The position numbers and the translations under genes are program-made. Under the pieces are notes generated by a model. That model saw nothing but the letters and a program-made list of their open reading frames with translations, did no database searches and had not been told where the DNA came from. A stretch of DNA of 64,000 bases from the NCBI GenBank assembly GCA_037447655.1, contig JBBHKE010000040.1, forward strand, positions 304,028 through 368,027. Direction: 5' to 3'. The first letter of the stretch is position 1. Every line of letters starts with the position of its first letter. The stretch is from Zygnema cylindricum. Its lineage: Eukaryota > Streptophyta > Zygnematophyceae > Zygnematales > Zygnemataceae. This document shows positions 1-11,458 of the stretch, piece by piece.

Positions 1-3000
1 TACGCTAATAGCGATTGGCGGTGTAGTTGACAGGGTACATGCCCGTGTAACGGGCGTTGATTTACTAGTATTTTTAAAATAGTGACTACAATTTGAATGG
101 ACGTCAATTTGCTGATATGTTCGAGGAACCAGTTGAGCACGCGCGATATTTTGATACTCTCTGACACGTGCGACTGCACGACTGCTCATCAGAACTATTG
201 ACTACGAACGTGTCAAATCGTATTTTCTCAAATTATATGCAGAATCCTCTGTAGAGTCCCCCTTTTTTATATCTACAGAATCTGGCCAAGAATCAGCATA
301 AACAATTACCTTGCATCGCTTGTCTATTGAAAATTAAGAATGGACGTCGTCAAAAAAAAATAAAAAGTGGGCATAGTACGTAAAAAGGATACCGTACGTA
401 TTTTTGTGTACCTGTCAGGCTTTAAATGGTTCAAGTTATTCCAAGTAGTTTTAAGGCGTCCATTGATCTGTCCTTTGTTTCGTCAATTGCCTTGTGTCAA
501 AAATAATCATCCCTGCCCGAATAAGATAAAATTTTCAATTCTGCCCGCGGTCGTGATGCTGATGAACTCGTCAACATTTCAGTCGTCAGCATAAAAACGA
601 TTCCACAAAATTCTGATTCGCAATCATTTCGTCAGAAAACCAGTTTTTGCTCGGTCAGCAAATCCCTGGGACCGGGGACATTAGCAGTAAGTGTGAAGCA
701 TTAACGTACGGCTACTGTCATTCTATAGCCGCGCCTCCATTGGGTCGCTTTTGCCGGTCAACAAATTGCAACTTTTGGCCGTCCATTGAGATTCTGTGAC
801 TGAAATCGGAGGGTGAGAAACGCTCTGGCATGATTAAATGAACTAGAATGCCGAAATAGAGCCGAGCTACAGCAGATCTTCATTCCCACGTGCGGGAAAT
901 CTCACAGATGATCAAGTTACCTACTCTGACGGTGTTCCCGTATCTTGTCAAAAAATCACCAGGAATTTACCGGGAATTTAGAGCCGAATATGCCTGAATC
1001 CAGGTAAAGACAAAATTCACACTCAGGATGTCACACCTCTGTACGGTGACCGTTACTAAAAGAATAGTGCATCAATCATCAGATGCGGTTAAAGCGAAGA
1101 TACTGCGCAAGTAGCTCGGCCACAACTGTAACAATCCACAGAAAGTTTGTCGGGTTGTCGTTACTTGTTTGTTTCAAACAATGGTTCATACGTGCGAAAA
1201 CTATTACAATCTTGACTCGTTATATACGCGAACCATACAGTATAGTAGGTTTATACAATATATAGAGACTCCAACTGTTTTCGCACATTTTGCAGTACGG
1301 TACGGTCAAACATCTTGGTCAGCCGGAAACGCCTCATACACTGTCGTCCGTCAGTGGAGAAAAGGACAACGACAAAATACCGCCCGCCGTACCAAAGGAC
1401 ATGCCAGCTCCAAAGAATCCAAATTTGGAACCTGCCGAAATTAAAGCGTGGCAGTCCGCGATTGGGAACGTAAATTTCCAGGTGGCTCAGCTCCTCGAGC
1501 GATGGCATAAATAATCATGGAAATGATTTTATTACCGTCCGATTCAGTTTCGGCAACAATCGGGCGGCTGAAAATTGCATTCACGAGATTGTTTGAGCAG
1601 GAACGAGCCGAATCACAGCTGAACACTAAACACTTGCACGGAGGAACGACGATTTGTGTGACAATTTGCTGGCGTACGGTCGACCACCGTACGGTAGATC
1701 GAACCCTAGATTCCAAAAGCGTCAACGGTATCGATTCTGTTTGGGCTGGATCCATAAAATGCTCATTGAATAAAGTTAAAAATGGACCTGCAAAAGATCA
1801 ATGATTGGAATAGCCGCAGAAACCTTGTCGACTCAAACTAGGGAAAAAAAAACAAAAAAAACCAGAAATCACAAAATATGCCCGTAAAATTTTTGAGGAA
1901 CTTTTTTATCTCTGTAAGCAGGAACTTCATTCGCCCACAATTCGGAATAAATTCCAGGAAAAAAAAAGAGGTGTAAAGCAACCATAAGAAAACATTTTCA
2001 CATTTTTCTGTTTTTTTCTCGTTTTTCATTTAAATCTTTGTTTGCAATGACACGCAGGGAAAGTCTGATTGGCCAAAATTTTGACCCGATTCATGCAATC
2101 GGCCCATTAATCGGGTCATAACACAAAAACGAGCGTCTTTTCGCGCGCAAATTGACCCATTGAGCTCTAGACACGTGTTTCCAACTTTGCGCACTAAACA
2201 TCCTATAGTAGTATAGTACACATTTTTTCCTACTAAACTTAATTTCGCATAGAAAATCTACGACGTCGTCGCACTTTACGCGGTAACGATGGTTTCAAAA
2301 GGACCGGAGCCCCTTTCATTTTGACGTCGCGACAGATTACTTGCGTATGAATATCTGGAAGCGACGATATGCAATCAATGCCAAAAGTAAACGTCATTCA
2401 AGACTGACCGCGGCTGATTACGTGCGTATGGATATCTGGAAACTACGATACAGATACATATTACGATCCGATACAGTGTTTCAGTGCCGAACAGTACGGC
2501 AATTCAAGACTGACCGCGGCTGACTGCGCAGATTGCATTGGATCTCGTCATTGCGGTGGTAATCATTGTCGTTCTTTGTCATTTTTTACATTAATATTGC
2601 ACGATTCTTCAAAAGGTACAGTCATATGATACAACTCTGTACTCACCAAGAATCGCAATCGATATTGATCGCTCGCAATCTTCTCCTGCGTAGAAGATCT
2701 TTTCCTGGAACAACAAGGAGCGAGAATCCGGAGGTCCATTCCCGCAAATTGAAATATCTTAGCCTGATCTCCTCCCGCCATTTTGTGAGGATAGGAACGC
2801 GCCCCGGCTCAGAAAATGATTCCGACAAGTATCTGAGAAAGCTCAAAGTCGTGCTTTTGATTTGTGAGGTTACGGGAGACATTTCTGACCTTGCAGCGTC
2901 AGCATGTGTGTAGGTTTTGGTCCAATTGTGTCAAAAGAGTATGATGGTAAAACCGTGTGAGTACATGGGAACAGAAAATGAAAACAAAAAACGAAACTGA

Positions 3001-3700
3001 AACGTAGAAAGAGGGTGGAGGCAAACTAATTGCGAAAGAAACTACTCCGTGAATCGTTATTAATGTGCAGTAATTATTAGTGTTGAGGAAAAAAATCATA
3101 TTAACACCATTTTGGGTTCAACAACCTAAGGTCAAAAAAAGCAATGCTAATAAACATAAAAATACTATTTGGATGCTCATTCCATATTATAGCCACTACA
3201 TTGTGTGTCAACATAGTGATTATGACTAGCCTTTTATTACAATGAATCAAATCTAAGAGACAATGTATAGCACAGTAAAGGGCGAGCCAATAAAATACAT
3301 CAAAAGAAACAACGAGCACAAAAACAAAAAGATAATAACGTACACAAAGAAAAACTACGACAAAAGTAGTTGTTAGTACAAACAAATTATAAGTGGAGAA
3401 AAAAGAATAATGCCATTTGGGTTTAAGACAAATTACGACATGAATTTACGTATCGGTAACTGGCTCCTACGTTAAGTTGCCGTACACATGTTACGTCTAA
3501 AATGGAGTTGGTCCACTCTATTTTGATACTTTGTATAAAGGCACAGTGTTATACAAATTTTCCTTCGAATTTTCAGTCAAAAGATGAATGGAACATCAAA
3601 ATTGTCGTTTGTGGGACACTATGAACAGTTTATGTAATCAAAAGGACTTGTCCCACCAATAGTAGCTACATTGCCCATCATATAATATATTCTGGCCCAC
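1..3700. other. non-coding spacer, no gene supported
   Basis: I see no ORF longer than about 115 codons and no recognisable domain on either strand. The stretch is AT-rich with many GTACGG/CCGTAC words, a flavour shared by the other spacers of the window. Around 2330-2525 two short direct repeats occur (a 'gattacgtgcgtatggatatctgg'-like unit and a 'ttcaagactgaccgcggctga' unit), giving a degenerate tandem of about 106 bases. No promoter or RNA gene can be supported. Confidence 0.5.
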
Positions 3701-3794
3701 TACCAATTTCCCCATCCATCCCACATGGTTCATTTTCCTCTCCCACGCTTTCACTTCCTCTCACCCTCCCAATTCCCATGACTTCTTTGACTTA

Positions 3795-4879
3795 TTGACC
3801 ATTTCCGAAAGCCCTTCTTATTCCCTTCTCCCTCCCCCACCTCCACCCAAACCTCGTAAACATTCTAGGCGGTTAGAATGTCCTGGGCTTCACAACCTCT
3901 TTGCCGTTGGGGCCGGTATTTCCCTTCATACACGGAGTTGTCAACCTTGTATAACCCTGGGTGGTTCTTTGTCTATCACCTCTCCTCAATCGTCGTCGAC
4001 CACACTCCCGTCCGGCACCACAGATGAGGATTGGAATTTTGTCCTTGAGTTGGATGTTTTGGGGGCTTACGATTTGGGAGCCCCCCGCCTGCGATTGTAC
4101 ACCAGTATTCCTATGACCGCCAGGACAACAGTACAAGATGCCCTCCACCTCCCCTTGTCCCACATTTCTTCAAACCCGACGGACATTGCTCCTTGGCACC
4201 TTCTTCTTATGTTCTCTCTTTGGGCGCTAGTCTTTCCAAGTCTTGGAGGGGGCAGCGGGGCTCGAGAAACTATGTCCCGTTGTCGCCAATTCCTTCGTGG
4301 TGACTAGAAGGCCCTCCACGCCGAGCATGAAGATTGGGTATCGAGCACCTCTTTCATACCACGTCGACCACCTAGGCCATCGGATGCCCCGGCCTCTTAT
4401 CCTCGAGCAATTCACTTAGGCCGTGTTGGTAAGATTTCTTGAGCGGTTCGGGCCCTACAGCTATTCACCCCTGCCCCGGATCTTCTTCCACTATTCAGGT
4501 CTTTCGAGATCTCCACCCCCCTGCCCCTTCCCCTTTACCCCCTTCCATCCACGCTTTTGAGCCTTCTGAAAGTTTTTCTTTGGATCGGGAGGATTTCATT
4601 AAGGTTCTTAGCTCTTCTCCTCACCTTTCAGCGGGGGGGCCCTCGGACACTGTGTATGAGTTGCTTTGCGATGTTTTGCCCCCTGAATCGGGTGCATGGG
4701 GGTTTGATGTGTTTTTTCGAGTATGTTCCTTTATTGCTAGTGGGGATGTTCCCCCTCGGATTTGTGATCTTCTGACGGCGTCCCGCCTTGTGGCATTCGC
4801 CAAACCTAATGGTGGGATCCGCTTTATCACCGTGGGAGAGGTTTTATGTAGATTGGTGGTTTTTGCGATATGTCTCTAG
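3795..4879 (+). pseudogene. LINE copy A: N-terminal region and first RT blocks
   Basis: The first open segment (3795-4307) starts with a polyproline stretch and contains the GAPRLRLYTS and GGGSGARETM blocks that recur in the minus-strand copy at 58.3-58.5 kb, so this is an element-encoded region and not a host gene. After a stop at 4305 the same protein continues, partly in another frame, to 4879. There the sequence ASRLVAFAKPNGGIRF followed by TVGEVL is the usual RT block before the palm domain. Frame changes are needed to follow it, so it is a pseudogene. Confidence 0.7.
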
Positions 4880-5065
4880 CTCCAACTAGCTTTCCATGAC
4901 TATTTTTCTCCTCATTATTTTGGAGTGGCCACGAGAGGGTGTTGTGAGGCCGTGGTCCACGGGATTTAAGCTTTGTTGGATGTACATCCGGATTGGTTGG
5001 TCTTTTAGGTCGACGTTTCCAATTTCTTTAATACGGTGGATCGGAACGTGATTTTTTAAGAGCTT

Positions 5066-5730
5066 ATGGCGGCTCCATCTCTGATTGTCCAATTATTCCC
5101 CTTTGTGAGGGCTTTCTATTCTTTGACAAGCAGCCTTTCCTTCTCGGCCGATGGTGATATCATTCCTCTCCCCTTTGCTACTGGCACTCGCCAAGGTGAC
5201 CCTCTCGGTGGACCTTTGTTCTCCTTTGCCCATTACAGGGCCCTTCGTGCCTCCGCATCCGCCTTCCCTTCTTACCTTTTCCCTTCGGTCGTAGATGATA
5301 CGCACATTATTGGGCCTAGAGAACAAGTCGTATTGGCATATGATTTTTTCAAGGAACGTTTAGACGAACTCAACCTTTCAGTATAGCTGTCGAAGTGTGT
5401 TATTTGGTCTCCTCAGGATATTCCACTTTCGTTTACTCCCCCTCCGATTTTCAAACCCCTTTTACCCCTGATGGCATTCGAGTGCTTTGTTGCCCCCTTG
5501 GTTGGGATACTTTTGTGACCCAATTCCTTCATGATACTTTACAAATAGATTTGGCCCAAGTGGACAATCTTCCTCACCTTCCCGATCCCCATGTTGCTTT
5601 AGCTATGCTAACCAAGTGTTTTCCCCACCGCCCTTCTTACCTTACTCGTACTTCCACTCCCACACCGACATTTATCTCCTCTCTGTCGACTTTTGACGAT
5701 CGCCTCATGGACATCCTCCACACTCTGTAA
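5066..5730 (+). pseudogene. LINE copy A: RT palm and thumb remnants
   Basis: The segment carries the RT motifs GTRQGDPLGG (about residue 36) and VDDTHIIG (about residue 75). The second matches the catalytic x-x-D-D box, with Val in place of the common Ala or Tyr. A stop at 5384 is followed by the thumb region in a shifted frame (5395-5730), where QVDNLPHLPDPHVALAML aligns with the same part of copy B at 8041-8120. Both acidic residues of the DD pair are present, so loss of function comes from frame damage. Confidence 0.75.
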
Positions 5731-6306
5731 GGTTGTGGGGCGTTTGATCGCGAGTTTGGGCCATCGGCCCGCATTGAAGCATCCCTCCCTGTCTCTACTG
5801 TGGGCATGGGTCTATTATCCCCTGCTCGTGTTGCTCTCGCTGCCTATTTGGGAATTTGGTGTCTTATTGCCTCTACTGTTATTTCCTGTTTTTTGGCTGG
5901 GGACACCCCCGTTCTAGCTACTGTTATCCCTCATGTTTCAGACGGTGTCTTTGCCTTCCAGCGATCTCTATTGGACGCGTCACGTTCTCTTCCTCCCCAT
6001 GCCCTGGTGGATGTGCCAATTTTCTCCACCCTTGCTACAAAATCTGTTGACCGTGTCCAGGAATCGATTTCTGATCGGGTTGTCGCCTCCATAAAATCCG
6101 ACCTTCTCAAGGCGCTTCCCTTCGATTCTTCGCGTGCCCGTCTTCTCTCTTGTGGTAGACCTGGTTCTAGGTCTTGGCTTTTCGCTACACCGATTTTGTC
6201 CACTCGCCGATTCTCACCGGCTTAGTTCACCGCCGCCCTCCGGTTTCCCATTTGCCTCCCCCATCCTCCTTTACTTGGCTCTCTTGTTTGTGCATGTGGT
6301 CGCGTC

Positions 6307-6912
6307 TTGGGGCCCGATGGTGTCCATTTGCTTCGTTGCTCCCATAGGGGAGATTCGATCCAGGCGCACGACACTTTTCGCGATGTCATTGCGACTATTG
6401 CTTCAGAGGGGGGCTTTTCTGTGAGTCGGGAGGTTTCTCATATTATTCCCAAGCGTCGGATTGATGTTGTTTTGCTTGATGGTTCTCGTTGCATCTTCGT
6501 TGATATTGTTTTGGTGAACCCTACTTCAGGTACAGTTGTTGGCCAGGCGGCTCGACATGTTGGGGTGGCTGCTCGTGATGCCACCAAGGCGAAGGTGCGT
6601 GATTATGCCCACCGGGACGGTATGGATGACTTTATTCCGATGGCAGTCGAGATCTTTGGTTGTCTAGGTGTTGCAATGGACGATTTTCTCCGTACTTGCG
6701 CTCAACGTGCTTTCGAGCGTCGAGGACCTAGGATCCCTCCTCCTTCGGTCCTTACTTCTTTTTATCGTCAACGCTTATCCGTGGCTTTACAACGAGTGCA
6801 AGCTTCTATTCTCCTCCGATCGGCTGTTGCGGCTATGAATCGTCGCCAGGTTCCAGAACTCCCACAACGTGCTCCCTCGGGATGGGGGGACTTACATGGT
6901 TGCTTTTCGTAG
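6307..6912 (+). pseudogene. LINE copy A: C-terminal zinc finger and restriction-like endonuclease domain
   Basis: Just before this segment, in its frame, lies CACGRV; it continues as GPDGVHLLRCSHRGD, together a CxC...H...C finger. Then follow RRIDVVLLDGSRCIFVDIVL and a downstream Ala-rich helix with K-x-x-x-Y (ARDATKAKVRDYAHRDG), the D...D...K pattern of restriction-like endonuclease domains that nick the target in R2-like LINEs. The same block is found in copy B (9756-10202) and copy C (57963-58250, minus). It is open for about 200 codons but cut off from its RT by frameshifts. Confidence 0.7.
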
Positions 6913-6914
6913 TT

Positions 6915-7145
6915 ATTTAATTGGGTCGGGGTTGGGGTTGTAGTCTTGGTTTTGTTAGTTCCCGTGCTTTTCATTTTGAGTTTGGGTGCTTTTATTTTCC
7001 TTGTTATTATTTTCTTTTTATTTTTGTTGTGCTGTTATTTTATTCCCCTGCTGGTAGTTTTTCAGTTTCGGCCATGCCACCTCTGTTGTACCCCCGGACT
7101 CAGATGGTTTACCATCGTGCTTTTTAATTTATCCTGCGTTTTTTT
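6915..7145 (+). repeat. LINE 3' tail
   Basis: This T-rich untranslated tail contains the block 'ccatgccacctctgttgtacc' followed by 'actcagatggtttaccatcgtgc'. It recurs in the reverse sense at 52230-52400 and 57595-57680, which defines the 3' end of this LINE family. Confidence 0.7.
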
Positions 7146-7930
7146 TATTAGGGTTTGTTAGTGTTGACGCGAAATGAGAATATATGATCCTAATTGAATG
7201 CATGGAGACGTGGCATATTTTAGTCTCATTCCTTAAATAACGTTCTAAACACGATTTCATGATTTTCGGCCAAAAAAAGAAGCGACCGAATTAGTGTTAT
7301 CACCTCTAATAACGATGAGTTGTGTAATACAACAGTTGGGCGAACCACTCCGGACTCGCGACGTCAACATTTTCTAGTAGCGAAGTCTCATGGTACTGGA
7401 TGCGTCGCTTTAAGTCACGGAACGAAAATCACGTTGTACGTGGCGTATCAAACAATTTGTCTTCATCGCTAAAATAACATATTATATGAAATACTATATT
7501 TAAAAAAATACTATACATCGCGATAATTTTTGTTAGTCTCGACACGATATATCGAGAAGCTTGCTCTATCGATATTCGATATATTGACTATCAAAATTAT
7601 CGCGATATGAAATTACCCGATACCCAACACTATTAATTTGTACATTCGAACGAGTCAACAAACGTAAACGACAAATCTGTGAGCTTTTCCTAGCCGCCCA
7701 CTTAGGCCGGCCACACGTCGCGAAAAGTCATCACGCTTTAAATATGACGCATGCAGAGGTGTGGCACGCGTGAAGACAGCTCAGGTCGTACAGCAGTCGC
7801 AAGAGCCACACTACTTATAAAAGATAGCACGTCCTTTGGAGTTTGGACCTCCATTACAGCAGTCGCAAGAGCCACACTACTTATAAAAGATAGCACGTCC
7901 TTTGGAGTTTGGACCTCCATTGTCGTTTAG
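7146..7930. other. spacer with palindromic CGATA cluster and a tandem duplication
   Basis: No gene is visible. At 7536-7632 the DNA is packed with CGATA/TATCG words and short palindromes ('cgatatatcg', 'atcgatat', 'atcgcgat') and ends in 'gatacccaacacta'. A separate 66-base direct tandem duplication fills 7791-7922. Confidence 0.7.
7791..7922. repeat. 66-bp perfect tandem duplication
   Basis: Two identical adjacent 66-base units start with 'cagcagtcgcaagagcc' at 7791 and 7857. The period is a multiple of three and the minus strand is open through both, but no ATG gene can be argued, so I treat it as a simple duplication. Confidence 0.9.
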
Positions 7931-8166
7931 CAGACTTTTGGCAAACCAATCAGAATCAGCTGCGAGTTCGCTGCCCGATTCTCTCATATTTGTTTGGCCT
8001 TTAACGGCGCCCCATATTTTGTGAATCAGGTTGGCAATGATGCTTTATTGGAGGACCTCTCGCACTTTGATGAACTTCCTAAGCTCTCTGACTCCCAAGT
8101 GGCATTTCAAATCCTCACTCGTTGCTTTGCTCAACGTCCTCTCTATCTCGCTCGGACGGTACCACC

Positions 8167-8904
8167 TGTTGTTCTGAGACAACTGCTGGCACTGAAGATG
8201 AAGAAGATGCAACAGTAGTCATCGTAGAACAAATCAAGAGAGGAAGCTTCCACAAATACCGATGGCTGAACAGCAACTTTGACAGACTATAACTTTCGGA
8301 AAAACGCTCTAAACGTCTTGAAAATTTGCCAAAATGTAGAAAACATACAAAAAAACACACACACAAAATTTAAATTAATTCCGCTTACAAATCTGTGAGA
8401 TATGTAGAAATGAAATTACATAAAACTGAGTGTACAGTTTTCATATCATTTGTTCCTAAAAATCAAATTCACTAAGTCCTACTTTTATACACCGAAACTA
8501 CACTAAGCTGTACGGAGGCATTCCAGCCGTACATCTAACATTCTATCACAAATATTTACACCGAAGTTCAGACAACGTAAAGTGATAATGATCTAGTCAC
8601 GCCTCGTCACTATTTGTTGGCGGCGGCTGTCAGCGGTCCGATTAGAGGATTTGGCACCGTAGAATTGACTTCACGAAGTCCAGTGGTCCTGCCGAATTTC
8701 AGTACGTCCACGGAGGACATACTCACGCATTCTCCCAAGTGACGACACGTGTCCAAAGTGTGAATGAACCGTGAACTCCCAACTTCACTGTCACACTAAT
8801 TTCGGTAAGTACTGAACCGAACTCAACCAAAAATAGCTTAAGTCCTGAACAGCTCTCTCTCACAGCTGAGGCATAAAGAGGACTAAAGCTTTCTAAAAAC
8901 AACA
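8167..8904. mobile_element. solo LTR 1 (738 bp) with CCACC target duplication
   Basis: The segment starts TGTTGTTCTGAG and ends AAAACAACA. The same 5 bases, CCACC, flank it on both sides (8162-8166 and 8905-8909), and removing the LTR plus one repeat restores the LINE reading frame across the site. No internal retroelement sequence is left, so it is a solo LTR made by recombination between two LTRs. It shares a 'tacggaggcattccagccgtac' block and an 'atatttacaccg' block with solo LTR 2 at 12337, so the two belong to one family. Orientation is not certain. Confidence 0.85.
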
Positions 8905-9755
8905 CCACCAACGCCTCCATTTTTGTCCTCTCCAAAAGGATTCGAGGATCAACTTTTTAGTGTTCTTTATCACCTCATTGGGCATGGGATTTTGATCGCC
9001 CAGAGGGTTCATTTGCACGCCGTCAAGCTAGCCTTCCAATTTCCAACGGGGATTTAGTGGCTCGAGTTGCTCGAGTTTGATTTCAGTGGCTCGAGTTGCT
9101 CCGGCGACTTTTTTGGGTAGTTGGGCTTTAGTGGCGCCTGCCATCACTTCCCGTTTTATAGCAAATAGTGTTCCCATTCTAGCCCAATTCGTCCCTAAAA
9201 TAGAGGATAATCTTTTTCCGTTTCATCAGGCTCTTCTCTTCGCTCGTGCACTCTTTTCGTCTGATGCCCGAAACCAAGCGCCACCTTTTCCGTCTCTTAT
9301 GGATGATAAAAACTACCAAGTGCAACAACGCATATCCGAGCAGTTGGCAGTCACTGAATTCCATGATCTATTAAACCCGCTACCTTCCGCTCAATCGCGT
9401 GCTCGTTTACGTTCGTGTTCTCGACCAGGGGCAGGTGCGTGGTTACAGACAACACCCATTTTTTCGACACTTCCTCTGACGGCTGACTAGATCACCTCTC
9501 CTATCCACCTTCGTTTGGGTTTGCCTCACCATCCTCTTCTTGGGCACCCCAATTGTGTTTGCAACCAACCTATTGGCACCGACGACATCCATTTATTTCG
9601 TTGTTCGCGGGGGGGTGAACGTACCGTCGCGCATGATTTGTTCGTGATCCGATTGTTGCGATTGGTATCAAAGCAGGCTAGACTATGAAGCGCGAGGTTT
9701 CTTATATCTTACCTCCTCGATCCCAATCTAGTGGTCTTCAAGCACTTGGGTTGAC

Positions 9756-10202
9756 TTGGTTTTCCTCCAAGGTATTGGGCGGACTTTGGGTGATGTGGTC
9801 CTTACTGGTCCAACTGGGACCCACGTTTTTTCTCGAGCGACAGTGCATACAGGCGTGGCGGCTCGGGACGCAGCGGCTTCTAAAGAAAGAGATTACGCTC
9901 ACCGAGACTCCGCAAACCAGTTTGTCCCATTTGCCGCAGAGATTTTTGGTTCTTTGGACAAGTCTTTCGAAAATTTTCTTCGCAACTGTGCTAAGAGAGC
10001 TTTTGATTCTAGGGGTCTAGGGAGTCCTCCCCCAAGCCTTCTAGTTGCTTTTTACCGGCAACGTGTATCAGTTGCCCTTCAACGAGCGCAAGCTACGGCC
10101 CTTCTCCGTCGAAGCACGGTGGTGGATGATAAGCGAGGCCTCCCAGTCCTTCCTCCACGAGTTCCAGTCCATAGTCATGATCTTCGGAGGTGTGGAATTT
10201 AG
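9756..10202 (+). pseudogene. LINE copy B: endonuclease domain
   Basis: The residues GDVVLTGPTGTHVF, then GVAARDAAASKERDYAHRD and FAAEIFGS, match the RLE region of copy A (VDIVLVNPT..., ATKAKVRDYAHRDG, AVEIFGC). The conserved K and Y of the K-x-x-x-Y motif are kept. The segment is open for 148 codons but has no intact upstream RT. Confidence 0.7.
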
Positions 10203-10250
10203 TTTGTTAGGGTTGTGGGGCAACATATAATGTGGGTTTTTTTTTCTTTT

Positions 10251-10563
10251 TTGTCTAGTCATCTTATTATTGTATAAAGACTTTTCTTTTTTAGCAAAGT
10301 TGCGTTCTGACACCTTTTCTAGATTCTGTCACAACAATATCGAATTTTGAAATTGTCTCGCCTACGTGGCGACTGGGTGTACCCCTAGAACGCACATTTG
10401 TAACAACTCCAATCCTATCGGTATTATTTGTTGCTGACTTCTAGTGCAAGGAAATAGCACATAGAACCTACTGTTCAAGACGTACTTTAGAATACGATGG
10501 CACTTGCTGTTCGAATCGTGTTGTATATGCTATTCCGTATGCTGCTGTAGATCTGTACGAGTG
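10251..10563. other. short spacer between LINE copy B and the copia element
   Basis: AT-rich sequence without ORFs or repeats that I recognise. It ends with GAAAC (10564-10568), the target site used by both the gypsy and the first copia element. Confidence 0.6.
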
Positions 10564-10568
10564 GAAAC

Positions 10569-11458
10569 TGTTGAAAAGAGGTAATTAATAGTTCACTTCC
10601 CTATTTTAGTTTTGTTTTAAAGAAAGAGAGTGAGGATCAAAGGCGCGCCATGGCTGCCGCCATATTTAAAAAGTGGTTGTTTTTGCAGTTAAGGGTATTT
10701 TACTAAAATCATGCCAAAGTTTAGATTTGAACCTGTGACCTCTAGATTCTCTATAGCCTAACGCCTTGACCATTAAGGCGTTACGAAACGATACACATGA
10801 CGGGTTTCATAAATATATAAACATTAACGTAACAGCTAATTAACAGCAGACTAACCAAAAGGAGCAATTTCTGCATGTACGCGAATCTGAACCGTGTAAA
10901 ATATGTTTTGATCGGACGGCCGGCATTATAGCCGCCACGCGAAGTGAGCTTTTTAGTGGCATACGGAGATAGCGTCACGCGGTGCCACGTGGCGCCACAT
11001 TATTTGATACCGGAGAAGATGGGAGGAGGAACCATGGCTTCCGATATGACATGTGTCACCTTTTAGACCTTGTCGTACAATGGTCGTACAATAAGTACAT
11101 CGCCCATTGTACCTTCTTGTACTATATAGTGTTCCTATTGGACTAGGGTTTAGTAGAAGGTAGTCGTGAGTAGGCAGACCGAGACTTAGTAATATTTAGG
11201 TACCTCTCTCTCTAAGAGAGCTTGTAACTACAAAGGTCATCTTTGACCAGCCATAACTTACTGCTCGGGTGAGCAAATTCAGTGATTCTTTTTGCGTTTG
11301 ACTCAGGGGAGTCTTGTCCTCACAAGGGTGAGAGTGGTCAGAATATTTATGTTCCTGGGCGGCGCTTATTCAGCGGGAAAGTAGAAGGGGCAATAATTAT
11401 CCTAGAGGCTTTACATAGGCTGCTCATTCTGTGGGTTCATGGAGACCACAGAATTTCA
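10569..11458 (+). repeat. copia-1 5' LTR (890 bp)
   Basis: Bounded by TG...CA and paired with 16890-17779. It contains a tRNA-like stretch in antisense (10719-10782), and the gag start codon (ATG at 11439) lies 20 bases before its end. Confidence 0.95.
10719..10782 (-). other. antisense tRNA-like module inside the copia-1 5' LTR
   Basis: Read on the minus strand, TAATGGTCAAGGC (10763-10775) looks like a D-arm with A-box and GGTTCAAATCT (10723-10733) is a near-consensus B-box with T-loop, about 30 bases apart as in a tRNA. The D-stem GCCT/AGGC pairs. The acceptor stem is not convincing, so this is a tRNA-derived sequence and not a clear tRNA gene. The copy in the 3' LTR is at 17040-17103, and a similar module lies at the corresponding place of the copia-2 LTRs. 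Confidence 0.55.

Larger units (their letters stand above)
3795..7145 (+). mobile_element. RLE-type non-LTR retrotransposon, copy A (decayed)
   Basis: This is a nearly full-length but broken LINE-like element. In order along the plus strand it shows an N-terminal region (about 3960-4440, ending in an ARETMSRCRQFLRGD block), a reverse transcriptase with a GGIRFITVGEVLCRL block (about 4811-4855), a TGTRQGDPLGGPLF block (about 5171-5212) and the catalytic VDDTHIIG (about 5290-5313), then a C-terminal CxC...H...C zinc finger and a restriction-like endonuclease domain up to 6912. It is interrupted by stops near 4305, 4877, 5384 and 5728 and by frame changes, so it cannot encode a working protein. 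The 3' tail (6915-7145) is T-rich and recurs in copies at 52 kb and 57.6 kb. Family knowledge: RT plus C-terminal RLE is the R2-like architecture, which usually has one ORF. The exact clade is not determined. Confidence 0.8.
7935..10250 (+). mobile_element. RLE-type non-LTR retrotransposon, copy B (5'-truncated, split by a solo LTR)
   Basis: The element begins inside the RT thumb region (HFDELPKLSDSQVAFQIL at about 8066-8119 aligns with copy A) and runs to the C-terminal endonuclease. An LTR at 8167-8904 splits it; with the LTR and one CCACC repeat removed the reading continues in frame. Downstream segments are 8905-9490, a degenerate zinc finger with C-x-C...H...C around 9549-9608, and 9756-10202 (RLE domain). 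5' truncation is typical of target-primed LINE insertion. The endonuclease segment is open but the whole is broken by stops. Confidence 0.8.

Noticed and set aside
7738-7920. Minus-strand open frame with a repeated EVQTPKDVLSFISSVALATA unit
   Set aside because: It arises from the 66-base tandem duplication, whose period is a multiple of three; no ATG-led gene, splice signals or homolog is visible.
10719-10795. A true tRNA gene in the LTR
   Set aside because: D-arm and T-arm look tRNA-like, but acceptor and anticodon stems are not convincing and the sequence is repeated within LTRs, so I call it tRNA-derived only.
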